Assembly (NCBI RefSeq): GCF_016107685.1
Contig: NZ_JABASY010000007.1
Location: forward strand, 62,001-126,000
Source: Brevibacterium yomogidense
GTDB taxonomy: Bacteria > Actinomycetota > Actinomycetes > Actinomycetales > Brevibacteriaceae
DNA: 64,000 nt
Direction: 5' to 3'
Part shown: positions 41,855-50,562 of the stretch, piece by piece
Layout of the letters: each line of letters begins with the position of its first letter
How positions within the stretch are numbered: the first letter of the stretch is position 1
Made by a program: the position numbers and the translations under genes
The notes under the pieces: generated by a model
The model's input: only the letters and a program-made list of their open reading frames with translations
Database searches by the model: none
What the model was told of the DNA's origin: nothing

Positions 41855-42718
41855 TCAGCGCGAGGCGTTCTCCGCGTAGAAGTCCGCGAGCCGCCGGAGT
41901 CCCGTGCGCGGTGCGACTCCGTCGTGCGTCATGCCCCACGTGGCGAAGAGAACCAGATCGGCCAGGCGAGGGCTGATCAGAGAGGTCAGCCGTTGCACGG
42001 GAGGGAGCGCCGCCGGAGGGATGCGGACCGTGCGGGGCCGTCTGCCCACGGCTTCGAACGCGGTGCGGGCCAGTTCGTCCCAGCGGAGGATCTGCGGTCC
42101 ACCCACGTCCCACGTGCCGGTGCCGTCATGCTTCATCCGGTCGACGGTGAACGTGGCGAGATCGGCGCCGTGGATGGGATTGATGCGGACGCCGGGGCGG
42201 AAGAGGGGGACGATCCCACGCCTCGCCATCGTCACAAGTTCCATCAAGTCGGAGAAGTAGCCGGTCGGGTTGATGATCTGAGCAGTGATGTCCGAGGCGG
42301 CGAGCGTCTGCGCGAACGCAGTCTTCGCCCGCGTGAGCTGTGCAGGGCACCTGTCTCCCCCGAATACGTTGAGATACGTGAACGAACGGGCACCGTGGGT
42401 CCGGGCGGAGTGCAGGACCGCCAAGTTCGCGAGGTTGTCGACCGCCCACGGGTCCGCTTTCTGGCGGGTCACGCCCAGGGCGGAGACGACGACTTCGACT
42501 CCCGCCGCGACATCGCGCGTGAAGCGGGGGTGGGTGACGTCTCCGACGGCCCACTCATCCACGAGTCCCGCGAGCCCGGGCGCTCCCCAGGGTCCAGCGC
42601 GTTCTGCGCGTGCTCGATCACGCACGAGGGCGCGCACGCTGTGGCCGCGGTCGTGCAATTCGGCGACAAGATGTCGGCCGGCGTATCCGGTTGCTCCGAT
42701 GACAAGCGCTGTGGCCAT
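41855..42718 (-). CDS. NAD(P)-binding protein, NmrA/atypical SDR type
   Basis: 287 aa. GATGYAGRHLV is the nucleotide loop, VVVSALGVTRQK follows strand 4, and there is no Tyr-x3-Lys catalytic pair in the usual place; INPTGYFSDLMELV is typical of atypical SDRs. It may be a redox sensor or an isomerase. It converges with the drug transporter 21 bp away and is followed by tRNA-Lys upstream. Confidence 0.83.
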   Translation of the reverse strand: MATALVIGATGYAGRHLVAELHDRGHSVRALVRDRARAERAGPWGAPGLAGLVDEWAVGDVTHPRFTRDVAAGVEVVVSALGVTRQKADPWAVDNLANLAVLHSARTHGARSFTYLNVFGGDRCPAQLTRAKTAFAQTLAASDITAQIINPTGYFSDLMELVTMARRGIVPLFRPGVRINPIHGADLATFTVDRMKHDGTGTWDVGGPQILRWDELARTAFEAVGRRPRTVRIPPAALPPVQRLTSLISPRLADLVLFATWGMTHDGVAPRTGLRRLADFYAENASR

Positions 42719-42851
42719 GCCGTTCCTGTCCGGGTGTCTTCAGGGGTTCTCGTGTCCTCTGAATGTCCCATGCGGACGACTGAATGTGGCCCATGTGGGG
42801 GCCTGAATGTGTGATGCCCTGGCCAAGTAGGTTCCTGACCAGGGCAAACGG

Positions 42852-42924
42852 TGGGCCCAGTGGGGATCGAACCCACGACCCACGGATTAAAAGTCCGTTG
42901 CTCTACCGACTGAGCTATAGGCCC
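42852..42924 (-). tRNA. tRNA-Lys (TTT)
   Basis: 73 nt without a full encoded CCA (the 3' end reads ACCG). Acceptor GGGCCTA pairs with TGGGCCC, the anticodon loop CTTTTAA gives anticodon TTT, and the T-arm is CGTGGGTTCGATCCCCAC. TACACT about 12 nt upstream is a possible -10. Confidence 0.96.
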
Positions 42925-43028
42925 ACGCAGAAGTGTATCGAACTCGAGAGGCCCACTGGACCCCGTGGTGCTCCACTCTTCACGACGTTCTCAGGGAGCT
43001 CCCCTTGACGTCCTCACGGGGCGTCCCC

Positions 43029-43087
43029 TCGAATGAGTGCGATTCGTCCTCGGGCGAGCCCTGCGGGGACGAATCGCACTCACTCGA
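43029..43087. terminator. Long palindrome (shared-arm family) after a VOC gene
   Basis: A 21-bp stem with one mismatch (arms 43029-43049 and 43067-43087) carries GAGTGCGATTCGTCC at its core and a GGG-CGAG-CCC inner hairpin. It is 70 nt past the stop of the VOC gene read leftward. The outer arms share TGAGTGCGATTCG with the palindrome at 50.4 kb. Confidence 0.8.
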
Positions 43088-43157
43088 GGAGGGCCACCGA
43101 TCGGGGCCCACGCCGGCTGTCGGCCGTCAGCAATCGTGACGCCGTGACGACCAGCCC

Positions 43158-43646
43158 TCACGGCATCGGCACGCCCGGGTACGTGCCGAACGACCAGAGG
43201 TTCCCCTCCGGGTCCTTCACACCGAACTCGCGGCTGCCGTAGGCGGTGTCGGAAAGCGGGATGACGACCTCGGCGCCGGCCTTCTGCGCGCGGTCGTGCA
43301 GTGCGTCGACGTCCTGCACCACCACGTAGGTCCCGGCGGTGCCCGGCTTCCGTGTCCAGTCGCGCCCTTCGCGGTACGACCCGAGCATCACGCCTCCGGC
43401 ACCTTCCGGCCACAGCAGCTCTGCGTGCGCGACGGTGTCGCCGTCGTCGTAGCGGGCGGTGAGGCGGAAGCCGAACGTCTCCGTCAGGTACGTGATGAGC
43501 GCGTGGGCATCCTCAGCCTGCAGGGTGGCGAACACCGTGGGTGTCCCCGTGCTGCCCGGGTCCTGAGGGGCCCCGCCTTCCTCGTGCGGGCCGATCCCGG
43601 CGTTCTCGATGTCCTCTGGGTCCCGTGGTCTCGTTGCTCCAGTCAT
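43158..43646 (-). CDS. VOC family protein (PhnB/glyoxalase-like)
   Basis: 162 aa. After a 35-residue acidic N-terminus the VOC core runs from VFATLQAEDAHALITYLTETFGF to GSREFGVKDPEGNLWSFGTY. HAELLW and KDPEGN supply the typical motifs. Function is probably small-molecule binding or detoxification. The gene stands alone. Confidence 0.87.
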   Translation of the reverse strand: MTGATRPRDPEDIENAGIGPHEEGGAPQDPGSTGTPTVFATLQAEDAHALITYLTETFGFRLTARYDDGDTVAHAELLWPEGAGGVMLGSYREGRDWTRKPGTAGTYVVVQDVDALHDRAQKAGAEVVIPLSDTAYGSREFGVKDPEGNLWSFGTYPGVPMP

Positions 43647-43844
43647 GCCCTCAGCCTGGTCCAGTGGCCGGTGCGACGGAAGGGGAGCGGGCCGTTCCGA
43701 AGCGGATTCACACCCGGCGCCGACGCTCCACCCACACGGCCCTCAGCCCACACCCCACCGCTCACCAACGTCCCCTGCCGCGGCGGACACAACACGGCTA
43801 GGCTCGGGAGCGGACACATGCAGTCGATCCGTCAGGAGAGCGCC

Positions 43845-45560
43845 ATGCCCACCGCCGCACAACACCTCGTCGACACACTGGCAGCGAGCGGGGTGAGCCG
43901 CGTCTACGGGATCGCGGGCGATTCCCTCAATGGCTTCACCGATGCCCTGCGCGCGACGGACGGGATCGACTGGGTCAGCACCCGCCACGAGGAGGCCGCC
44001 GCATTCGCCGCCTCCGCCGAGGCTGGACTCACCGGTTCGCTCGCCGCCTGCGCCGGTTCCTGCGGACCGGGCAACACGCACCTCATCAACGGCCTGTACG
44101 ACGCGAAGCGGTCCCGCGTGCCCGTCCTCGCGATCGCCGCGCAGATTCCCAGCGAGGAGATCGGCACCGGATATTTCCAGGAGACCCATCCGCAGGAGCT
44201 CTTCCGCGAGGCCAGTGTCTACGTCGAGCACGTGAGTGCGGCGAAGCAGCTGCCGCGCCTGCTCCGGATCGCGATCCGCGAAGCGCTGGGGCAGGGCGGT
44301 CCCGCCGTCCTCGTCGTCCCCGGTGACGTCCTGCTCGCCCAGGTCGACACCGCCGCCGAGGCCGTCCTCCCCACGGAGTCCACCGTCCTCCCAGCCGGGC
44401 CGGCGCTGGCAGGGGCCGCGCAGGCGCTCAACGACTGCACGAGGGTGACGATCCTGGCCGGTGCCGGGGTCGAAGGCGCCCACGCGGAGGTCGTCGAACT
44501 CGCCGAACGGCTCCGGGCGCCGATTGTCCATGCCTTGCGGGGCAAGGAGTTCATCGAGCACGACAACCCCTATGACGTCGGCATGACAGGGCTGCTGGGC
44601 TTCGCATCCGGCTACCACGCGATGATGCAGGCGGAGACGCTCGTGCTGCTGGGAACGGACTTCCCGTACCCCCAGTTCCTGCCGCAGGATGCCACCGTCA
44701 TCCAGGTGGACGTGCGCGGTGGCCAGATCGGGCGCCGCATCAGTGTGGAGCACCCGCTCGTGGGCGATGTGCGCACGACCGTCGAGGCACTGCTGCCGAT
44801 GCTCAGCCAGAAGAAGGACTCGAAGCACCTCGACCGGATGGTGAAGCACTACCGGAAGACGCGGAAGGAGCTCGACGAGCTCGCGACCCCTGCCCGTCGA
44901 CGCATCCACCCGCAGTACCTCACCCGACTGCTCGACGAAGGGGCATCCGACGATGCGGTGTTCATCCCGGACGTGGGCTCTCCCGTCATGTGGGCAGCCC
45001 GCCACCTCACGATGAATGGGACGCGCCGGCTGATCGGCTCTTTCACCCACGGGTCGATGGCGAACGCGCTGTCCCAGGCGATCGGGGCGCAGGCCGCTTA
45101 CCCGGACCGTCAGATCGTGGCGATGGCAGGTGACGGGGGACTGACGATGCTGCTGGGAGAGCTGCTCACCGTCACCCAGCACGACCTGCCGATCAAGACT
45201 GTCGTCTACAACAACGACTCCCTCAACTTCGTGGAGCTCGAGATGAAGGCGGCGGGCTTCGTCACCCACGCGACGGACCTCAACAACCCGGACTTCGCGG
45301 CTGTCGCAGAGGCGCTGGGCATCAAGGGGTTCCGGGTGGAGAAGCCCAAGGACCTCGAAGCGACCGTGCAGGAGTTCCTCGCCCATGACGGCCCCGCTCT
45401 GCTGGACGTCGTCGTCGAGCGGCAGGAACTGTCGATGCCTCCCTCCATCAAGGCGGAGCAGGCAGCAGGGTTCGCACTGTTCGCGGTCCGCACTGTGCTG
45501 TCGGGGCGCGGTGACGAGCTCATCGACCTCGCGAAGGCGAACCTGCGCCAGCTGCTGTGA
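43845..45560 (+). CDS. poxB: Pyruvate dehydrogenase (quinone) / pyruvate oxidase
   Basis: 571 aa, close to the 572 of E. coli PoxB. GDSLNGFTDAL, TRHEEAAAFAASAEA (catalytic Glu), GPGNTHLINGLYDAKRSRVPVLAIAAQIPS, LLGTDFPYPQF, and the ThDP motif AGDGGLTMLLGELLTVTQ followed by YNNDSLNFVELE are all PoxB-like. It oxidises pyruvate to acetate and CO2, giving electrons to quinone at the membrane. The ATG at 43845 follows AGGAGAG; another ATG 27 nt upstream is possible. TAGGCT at 43799-43804 is a -10 candidate. Confidence 0.93.
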   Translation: MPTAAQHLVDTLAASGVSRVYGIAGDSLNGFTDALRATDGIDWVSTRHEEAAAFAASAEAGLTGSLAACAGSCGPGNTHLINGLYDAKRSRVPVLAIAAQIPSEEIGTGYFQETHPQELFREASVYVEHVSAAKQLPRLLRIAIREALGQGGPAVLVVPGDVLLAQVDTAAEAVLPTESTVLPAGPALAGAAQALNDCTRVTILAGAGVEGAHAEVVELAERLRAPIVHALRGKEFIEHDNPYDVGMTGLLGFASGYHAMMQAETLVLLGTDFPYPQFLPQDATVIQVDVRGGQIGRRISVEHPLVGDVRTTVEALLPMLSQKKDSKHLDRMVKHYRKTRKELDELATPARRRIHPQYLTRLLDEGASDDAVFIPDVGSPVMWAARHLTMNGTRRLIGSFTHGSMANALSQAIGAQAAYPDRQIVAMAGDGGLTMLLGELLTVTQHDLPIKTVVYNNDSLNFVELEMKAAGFVTHATDLNNPDFAAVAEALGIKGFRVEKPKDLEATVQEFLAHDGPALLDVVVERQELSMPPSIKAEQAAGFALFAVRTVLSGRGDELIDLAKANLRQLL

Positions 45561-45698
45561 CCCGCTGGCGGACCACGGCAGTCTGTGGCGCCGTGTGTCG
45601 GTCTGTTTCCCCGCGTGACGCGGCGCGCGCTTCCGCCTGACGTCCTGCACCACTGTTGTCACGTTCGACAGCACGAGTGACAGGCAGGGAGCAGGACG

Positions 45699-46673
45699 AT
45701 GGTGGAGAAGACGACGGGCGGCGCGGCGCCCTCTGGGATCCGCGAGGAGCTCGCGGGACGCAAGCGGAAGCGCAACATCGCCATCGGGGTGGGTGCGGGC
45801 ATCGCGGCGATCGCGCTCATCACCGGCGGCACGATCGCGCTGACCGGCAACGGCGACGACGCAGGGGCGACGGACGAGCAGCTGTCGCTGCGGCTCGCGA
45901 CCTCGGAGGACAACGCCTACCTCGACACGGTGGCGGACGTCGCGCAGGAGAAGGGGCTCGACGTCGAATGGGTGAACCTGGACGACTGGGTGCTGCCCAA
46001 CTCGGAGGTCTCCAACGGCGCGCTCGACGGCAACGCGTTCCAGCACATCCGGTTCCTCGCGACCTACAACGAGCAGAACGACGACGACATCGTCCCGCTG
46101 TTCTCCACCGTCGTCGTCCGCTGGGGCATCTTCTCCCCGATGATCGACTCGATCGACGACCTGCCGGACGGCGCGAACATCGCGATCCCCGACGACGCGG
46201 CGAACTCCGCGCGTGCTCTGGGCATCCTCGACAGCGCCGGACTCATCACCCTGCGCGCCGGCGCCGGTGGCCTCGCGTCCCTCGACGACATCGAGGACAA
46301 CCCCAAGGACTTCACGTTCACGGAGCTGCAGGCGACGACCATCCCGCAGCAGTACGACGACCCGTCACTGGACGCAGTGGTCGTCGGGTCGAACTACTTC
46401 GACCCCAGCCAGGAGATCGCGATCGAGGACGCCCTCGTCGCCGACGACCCCCAGGGCGACGAGACGCTCCAGTACGTCAACGTCATCGCCACCACCTCCG
46501 ACCGCGCGGACGAACCCGCATGGGGCGTGCTCCGCGACTCCTACGACGACCCGCGGGTCGCGGAGGCGATCGAGGAGGAGCACTTCGGCCGCGTCATCCG
46601 CAACGACGTCGACGACGACCGGCTGCAGGACGCATTCGAGCTCGTGACTGAAGAAGCCGCCACCGCGTCCTGA
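45699..46673 (+). CDS. MetQ/NlpA-family substrate-binding protein, membrane-anchored
   Basis: 324 aa. LSLRLATSEDNAYLDTVADVAQEKGLDVEWVNLDDWVLPNSEVSNGALDGNAFQHIRFL and FSPMIDSIDDLPDGANIAIPDDAANSARAL match the NlpA/MetQ family. There is no lipobox. Instead, a basic cytoplasmic segment (KRKRN) precedes one membrane helix (residues about 24-46), so it would be held by a transmembrane anchor. No ATPase or permease is adjacent; metNI at 23.6 kb is the obvious partner. A TGTCAC/GTGACA inverted pair (45657-45682) lies upstream. Confidence 0.87.
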   Translation: MVEKTTGGAAPSGIREELAGRKRKRNIAIGVGAGIAAIALITGGTIALTGNGDDAGATDEQLSLRLATSEDNAYLDTVADVAQEKGLDVEWVNLDDWVLPNSEVSNGALDGNAFQHIRFLATYNEQNDDDIVPLFSTVVVRWGIFSPMIDSIDDLPDGANIAIPDDAANSARALGILDSAGLITLRAGAGGLASLDDIEDNPKDFTFTELQATTIPQQYDDPSLDAVVVGSNYFDPSQEIAIEDALVADDPQGDETLQYVNVIATTSDRADEPAWGVLRDSYDDPRVAEAIEEEHFGRVIRNDVDDDRLQDAFELVTEEAATAS

Positions 46674-46683
46674 GTCTTCCGAC

Positions 46684-47616
46684 TCAGAGGCGGGTGTCGG
46701 GCCGCCAGGTGCGGGGCGCCTCGGGCCCGGAGTCGGTCTCGTCCGTGTCGGGAAGGCCCAGCTGGTCGACGGTCTCGCCTTCGATGCTCTTCCCGCGGCG
46801 GCGGGCCCGCATGCTCAGCAAGTGGCGCAGACCTGCGGTGATGTCCGCGTCCTTGAGCGCGGAACTGGAGGCGGGGTCGAGCTCCGGAGCGAAATGGGCG
46901 GGCATGTCACCGAACGCGTTCCGCGCGTTCTTCACGACCGTGTTCGCCATGACGCGGTTGGCGGTCCCGCCCACGACCGCACCCACGCCGAACGGCAGCG
47001 CGCGCCCCAGGATCGACCCGCCGGTCCGTGCCGCGTAGGTCCGGATGAGCTTCTTCCGCAGCTTCCTCACGATCGTGTCCATGAAGACCGTGGGGATCTG
47101 CTTCGTCACGAGGGCGCCGAAGTTCGAGTGGACGGGTGGCCCCCCGTCGATCTGCTGCGAGAACTGACGCACGAGGTCCTTGCCCGCCCCGCCCAGCATG
47201 AGACCCATCACCAGCGCATTCGCACGCTTCGGTTCACTCACCTGCATGCCGTGGAGCTCCGCCATCGACTGCGAGTACAGGGCCGACAGCTCGAGGAACC
47301 CTCCCGTCTCCACCGCCGCGAGGCCCAGAGCGGCACCCGTGCCCAGGCCGGGGACGACCGCCGTCGCACCGACGGCCGCACCACCGCCGGTCGCGACGTT
47401 CACGTAGTGCTTGCGGAGGATGACCGCGATCTCCTCCGGGGAGGCGAGCGGATGCCGTCTGCGCACACTGCGGATGTAGGCGAGAACGACGGGACGCTGG
47501 ACGGACAGCGCCCTGCCCAGCAGAGTCTGGGCCTGCGGGCGCAGCTCCCCGTTCTTGTCGAACGCGAACTTCGTCGCCGTTCCCAGTCCCTTCGATGCTG
47601 CGGTGTGCGGGGTCAT
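46684..47616 (-). CDS. EcsC-like membrane-associated protein
   Basis: 310 aa; GAGGAGG lies 4 nt before the ATG. The middle holds Gly/Ala-rich hydrophobic stretches (GGGAAVGATAVVPGLGTGAALGLAAVE and LGRALPFGVGAVVGG) as in EcsC proteins, plus amphipathic helices between them. The C-terminal 60 residues are acidic and polar. Function unknown; EcsC relatives are linked to secretion or membrane homeostasis. It converges with the MetQ-like gene at 10 bp. Confidence 0.6.
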   Translation of the reverse strand: MTPHTAASKGLGTATKFAFDKNGELRPQAQTLLGRALSVQRPVVLAYIRSVRRRHPLASPEEIAVILRKHYVNVATGGGAAVGATAVVPGLGTGAALGLAAVETGGFLELSALYSQSMAELHGMQVSEPKRANALVMGLMLGGAGKDLVRQFSQQIDGGPPVHSNFGALVTKQIPTVFMDTIVRKLRKKLIRTYAARTGGSILGRALPFGVGAVVGGTANRVMANTVVKNARNAFGDMPAHFAPELDPASSSALKDADITAGLRHLLSMRARRRGKSIEGETVDQLGLPDTDETDSGPEAPRTWRPDTRL

Positions 47617-47783
47617 AGGTCCTCCTCGGGGCCTTCGAAGCGTCCGCTGCTCGGCGCAGGATCACTGCGCGAGGGACGCACTCACGACAGTACAAACACA
47701 ACCTGAGCGCCCGCACATTCCTGTGAGTTCGCCGTGTCGGGGCACGTGAGCCCGCCGTTCAGGGCGGGGGAGTAGCCTGAGGC

Positions 47784-48548
47784 ATGATGCGCCGACACCA
47801 CAAACCCCTGCCGAAACCGGACCTGGACGCCTACGACACCCACCCGGACCCCGCCCAGCTGGCCGAACTCGCCCACGCGGCTGCCTCCCTCCTGGTCTAC
47901 GGGAACACCGATGGGACCCCGTCCGCGGACGATGGCGCGGCGTCGGGTGGTGCGAGAGCATCGGGAGGTGCGGGGACTTCCGACGGTGCCGCGGCCTCGG
48001 GAGGTGCTGCGACCTCGGACGCGGCTGCCGCCTCGGGCACGGATGCCGTCCGGTCTGCTCGTGACGACGAGGCGACGGCCCGCTTCGTCCACCTCGCCGA
48101 CGAGATCGGCCTCGAAGCGATCGCAGAGATCTGGTCCACCGCACCCGCCGTCTCCCTGCCGGGCGTGCTGTGGCGGCTCTACGCCCTGCGCGAATGGATC
48201 AGCCGGAACCCGCGCAGGTCCGCCGAGGAGTACACGACCGGCCGCAACGTGTCCCGCGCGGAAGGGCTGGGCGGACGCATCCGCGTCGACGCCTACCTCG
48301 CGGAGCTCGTCGCCGGTATCGAAGACCCTCCCGGCCCCGACGAGGTGATGCGCGCCGCGGACGAGATCCTCGCAGGTGCCTTCCGCGGCGACTTCACGAT
48401 GGCGCTGCTGCGGGCCGCCGCATTCGCCGAGGTCGCCGCCGCCGGCCGCTGGGAACTGGGCCGCCGCGACGAATCCCGCGCCTTCGAACAGCTGGCATCC
48501 GACCTCGTGTCCTCCGCCCGTTCGCACAGAGCTGACACGCTGGGGTGA
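47784..48548 (+). CDS. Conserved hypothetical protein upstream of the phosphate genes
   Basis: 254 aa. A short N-terminal part (MMRRHHKPLPKPDLDAYDTHPDPAQ) leads to a 55-residue Ala/Gly/Ser/Asp linker (about 45-90). The C-terminal domain is helical, with SLPGVLWRLYALREWISRNP and DEVMRAADEILAGAFRGDFTMALLRAAAFAEV. No signal peptide. I do not recognise a function. TAGCCT lies 5 nt before the ATG, so it is probably leaderless. It precedes the DUF47/PiT pair. Confidence 0.6.
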   Translation: MMRRHHKPLPKPDLDAYDTHPDPAQLAELAHAAASLLVYGNTDGTPSADDGAASGGARASGGAGTSDGAAASGGAATSDAAAASGTDAVRSARDDEATARFVHLADEIGLEAIAEIWSTAPAVSLPGVLWRLYALREWISRNPRRSAEEYTTGRNVSRAEGLGGRIRVDAYLAELVAGIEDPPGPDEVMRAADEILAGAFRGDFTMALLRAAAFAEVAAAGRWELGRRDESRAFEQLASDLVSSARSHRADTLG

Positions 48549-48568
48549 TGCTGACGGCCGGTAGCCGT

Positions 48569-48574
48569 TAGACT
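48569..48574 (+). promoter_or_regulatory. -10 box candidate for the DUF47-PiT leader
   Basis: TAGACT fits the TAnnnT pattern used elsewhere in this window. Transcription would then start near 48581, giving a leader of about 136 nt that contains the folded element. No good -35 is visible. Confidence 0.4.
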
Positions 48575-48599
48575 GGGGTCGTGGCCTTCGGGTCACATC

Positions 48600-48684
48600 G
48601 GGTGTCGGGCTGCTGAAGCCCCGGGCTCCAACACACGCCGCTTCGAGCGGCCTAACGCCGAGAGGCGCTCTCAGCCCGGCACCC
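48600..48684 (+). ncRNA. Structured 5' leader (candidate cis-regulatory RNA) before DUF47
   Basis: A continuous 12-bp closing stem (GGGTGTCGGGCT 48600-48611 with 48673-48684, one G-U) encloses three hairpins: a small AGCC/GGCT stem (48617-48627), GCCGCT-tcg-AGCGGC (48637-48651), and CGCC-GAGA-GGCG with a GNRA tetraloop (48656-48667). This is a four-way junction with unpaired CCAACACAC and CTAA joiners. It ends 32 nt before the GTG of the DUF47 gene. I cannot match it to a known riboswitch class. Confidence 0.6.
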
Positions 48685-48716
48685 ACCCACATCCAGACCA
48701 GTGAGGGTGATGACTC

Positions 48717-49337
48717 GTGCGCCTGCGCCGGCTGTCGAACGAAGCCGAGTACTTCAAGCACCTCACAGACCTCTCCGCCAGCCTCCGGCAGGGAACGCTC
48801 ATCCTCGCGGAACTGTCCGGCATCCCCATGGACGAGCGCCGTGAAGCCGCCGGTCGTCTCGCGGCCGTCTCCGACGACGCTGACGCTGCGGAATCAGCCG
48901 TGCTGCGCGCACTGCGCGAGAACTACGCGACCCCCGTCGACCGGGATGCGCTCTACCGACTCACGAGCACTCTCTGCGAGACCACCCACCGCCTGGAATC
49001 TGTAGGCTTCGCGCTGTCGTCGTCCGCGTTCGACGAATTCCCCGTGGGCGTCCTCGAATTCCTCGCCCTCCTGTCCAACGCGACGGACCAGACGCACAGC
49101 ATGCTCAAGCGCCTGCCGGGGAAACCGGACCAGTGGCAGTACGTCGAATCGATGTCCCGGCTCTTCCACCGCGCGGAGGCACTCCACCTGCAGGTGTCCG
49201 ACGCCGTCCCCGCAGCGAAGAGGGGCCTTGCGTACCTTGCGGCCGCAACGCTCCTGGGCCAGATGTTCTACGAAACGGCCCGGTCCTTCGCGAGCATCGG
49301 CACCGTCGTGGCGGAGATCGCCGTCCGAGAGTCCTGA
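48717..49337 (+). CDS. DUF47 (PhoU-like) protein, PiT accessory
   Basis: 206 aa with GTG start; GAGGG lies 9 nt upstream. It is all-helical, with DDADAAESAVLRALRENYATPVDRDALYRLTSTL, the DUF47/PhoU-like core, and FDEFPVGVLEFLALLSNATDQTHSMLKRL. DUF47 proteins are paired with PiT phosphate transporters and probably modulate them. The PiT gene follows after 9 nt. It lies downstream of the structured leader. Confidence 0.88.
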   Translation: MRLRRLSNEAEYFKHLTDLSASLRQGTLILAELSGIPMDERREAAGRLAAVSDDADAAESAVLRALRENYATPVDRDALYRLTSTLCETTHRLESVGFALSSSAFDEFPVGVLEFLALLSNATDQTHSMLKRLPGKPDQWQYVESMSRLFHRAEALHLQVSDAVPAAKRGLAYLAAATLLGQMFYETARSFASIGTVVAEIAVRES

Positions 49338-49346
49338 GCAAGGGAC

Positions 49347-50357
49347 GTGGACCTCCTCTTCCTCGCCGCAGTCGTCGTCATCACGGCGTTCGCGTTCGTC
49401 AACGGCTTCCACGACGCCGGAGTGACCGTCGGCAACGCCGTGAAGAACCGCGCACTCCAGCCGCGCATCGCGCTCTTGCTGGCCGGCACCTTCAACTTCA
49501 TCGGCGCGCTCCTGGGACAGGGAGTTGCGCTGGTCGTCGCGGAGAACACCGTGACACTCCCGCACGACCCCCACGGCATCCTCGCCGTCATCGTCGCGGG
49601 GATGACCGCCGCGACAGTGTGGGGCATCGCCACCTACATGCTGGCGATCCCCGTGTCGTCGACGTACAGCCTGGTGGGAGGTCTGCTGGGAGCGGGGCTG
49701 GTGTTCGGAGCGGTGGCGGACTTCGAGGGGATGCTGCTGCGGCTCATCCTGCCGCTGCTCGCCGCACCCCTCGTCGTGCTCGGGCTGTCCGCGCTCGTCA
49801 CCTTCGTCGTCACACGGCTGGCCGAGAATTCGGCACCGAAGCCGCTGTTCCGGACCGCGCGCGCGGCGGACGGGGTCGCCACCGGTCTGCTCTCACTGGG
49901 CCACGGGGTGCAGGACGCGCAGAAGTCTGCCGCGGTGCTCGTCATGGCCATCCTCGCGTACCAGGGCATCGACTTCGTGGACGGGCAGGAATCTCCCGTC
50001 GGATGGCCGGTGCGACTCCTCATCGCCACGGCGCTGGCGGTCGGCACCGTGTCCTCCGGCTGGCGGGTGGCGCGCACCGTCGCCGTGCGCCTCGTGAAGC
50101 TCGACCCGCTCAAATCCGTCATCGCGAACGGCGTCGCGGCCACGGCCACTCTCGTGTCGGCCTTCGCCGTCGCCGTCCCCGTCTCCATCGTCTACTCCGT
50201 GACCGCGGCCAACGTGGGCACCCAGTTCTCCGGACGCCGCGGCATCATCCGCATGCGGTTCCTCTACCCGGTCGCGGGTGCCGCCCTGCTGGCGATGCCG
50301 GTGCCCGCGGTCCTGGGAGCAGGGTTCGCGGGTCTGCTCGTCCTCGCAGGGGTGTGA
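49347..50357 (+). CDS. pit: Inorganic phosphate transporter, PiT family
   Basis: 336 aa with GTG start, about 10 membrane helices. The PiT repeats are recognisable: VNGFHDAGVTVGNAV at 19-32 and LGHGVQDAQKS at 184-194. In the usual family motifs an Asn follows at NGFHDAAN and precedes at GANDAQK; here these positions are Val and Gln. The Asp residues are kept. Low-affinity phosphate:cation symport is the expected role, perhaps with changed ion or anion preference. It converges with pstB. Confidence 0.85.
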   Translation: MDLLFLAAVVVITAFAFVNGFHDAGVTVGNAVKNRALQPRIALLLAGTFNFIGALLGQGVALVVAENTVTLPHDPHGILAVIVAGMTAATVWGIATYMLAIPVSSTYSLVGGLLGAGLVFGAVADFEGMLLRLILPLLAAPLVVLGLSALVTFVVTRLAENSAPKPLFRTARAADGVATGLLSLGHGVQDAQKSAAVLVMAILAYQGIDFVDGQESPVGWPVRLLIATALAVGTVSSGWRVARTVAVRLVKLDPLKSVIANGVAATATLVSAFAVAVPVSIVYSVTAANVGTQFSGRRGIIRMRFLYPVAGAALLAMPVPAVLGAGFAGLLVLAGV

Positions 50358-50424
50358 CGGGACGCTGACCCGCAGAACTGTTTTGGCCGTGGTGTGGCGG
50401 TGGCGGGTCGGATCTGCTGCGGCA

Positions 50425-50484
50425 TCGAGTGAGTGCGATTCGGCCCCAGAACGTGCGCTCTGGGGCCGAATCGCACTCACTCGA
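50425..50484. terminator. Perfect 26-bp palindrome between pit and pstB
   Basis: Arms 50425-50450 and 50459-50484 are perfectly complementary over 26 bp with an 8-nt loop. The outer part TCGAGTGAGTGCGATTCG is nearly the same as in the palindrome at 43.0 kb; the inner GGCCCCAGA part differs. It sits between convergent phosphate genes and can end both transcripts. Confidence 0.85.
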
Positions 50485-50562
50485 AAGCACGGTCAGGGAC
50501 TCGCCCAGGTGGCCCGGTCGGGACGGCTTGATGCGACGCGGATCGGCCAGCGTTGATCAGCC

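Noticed and set aside
50425..50484. Miniature transposable element
   Set aside because: The perfect palindrome lacks target-site duplications and has no unique interior; position between convergent genes fits a terminator better.
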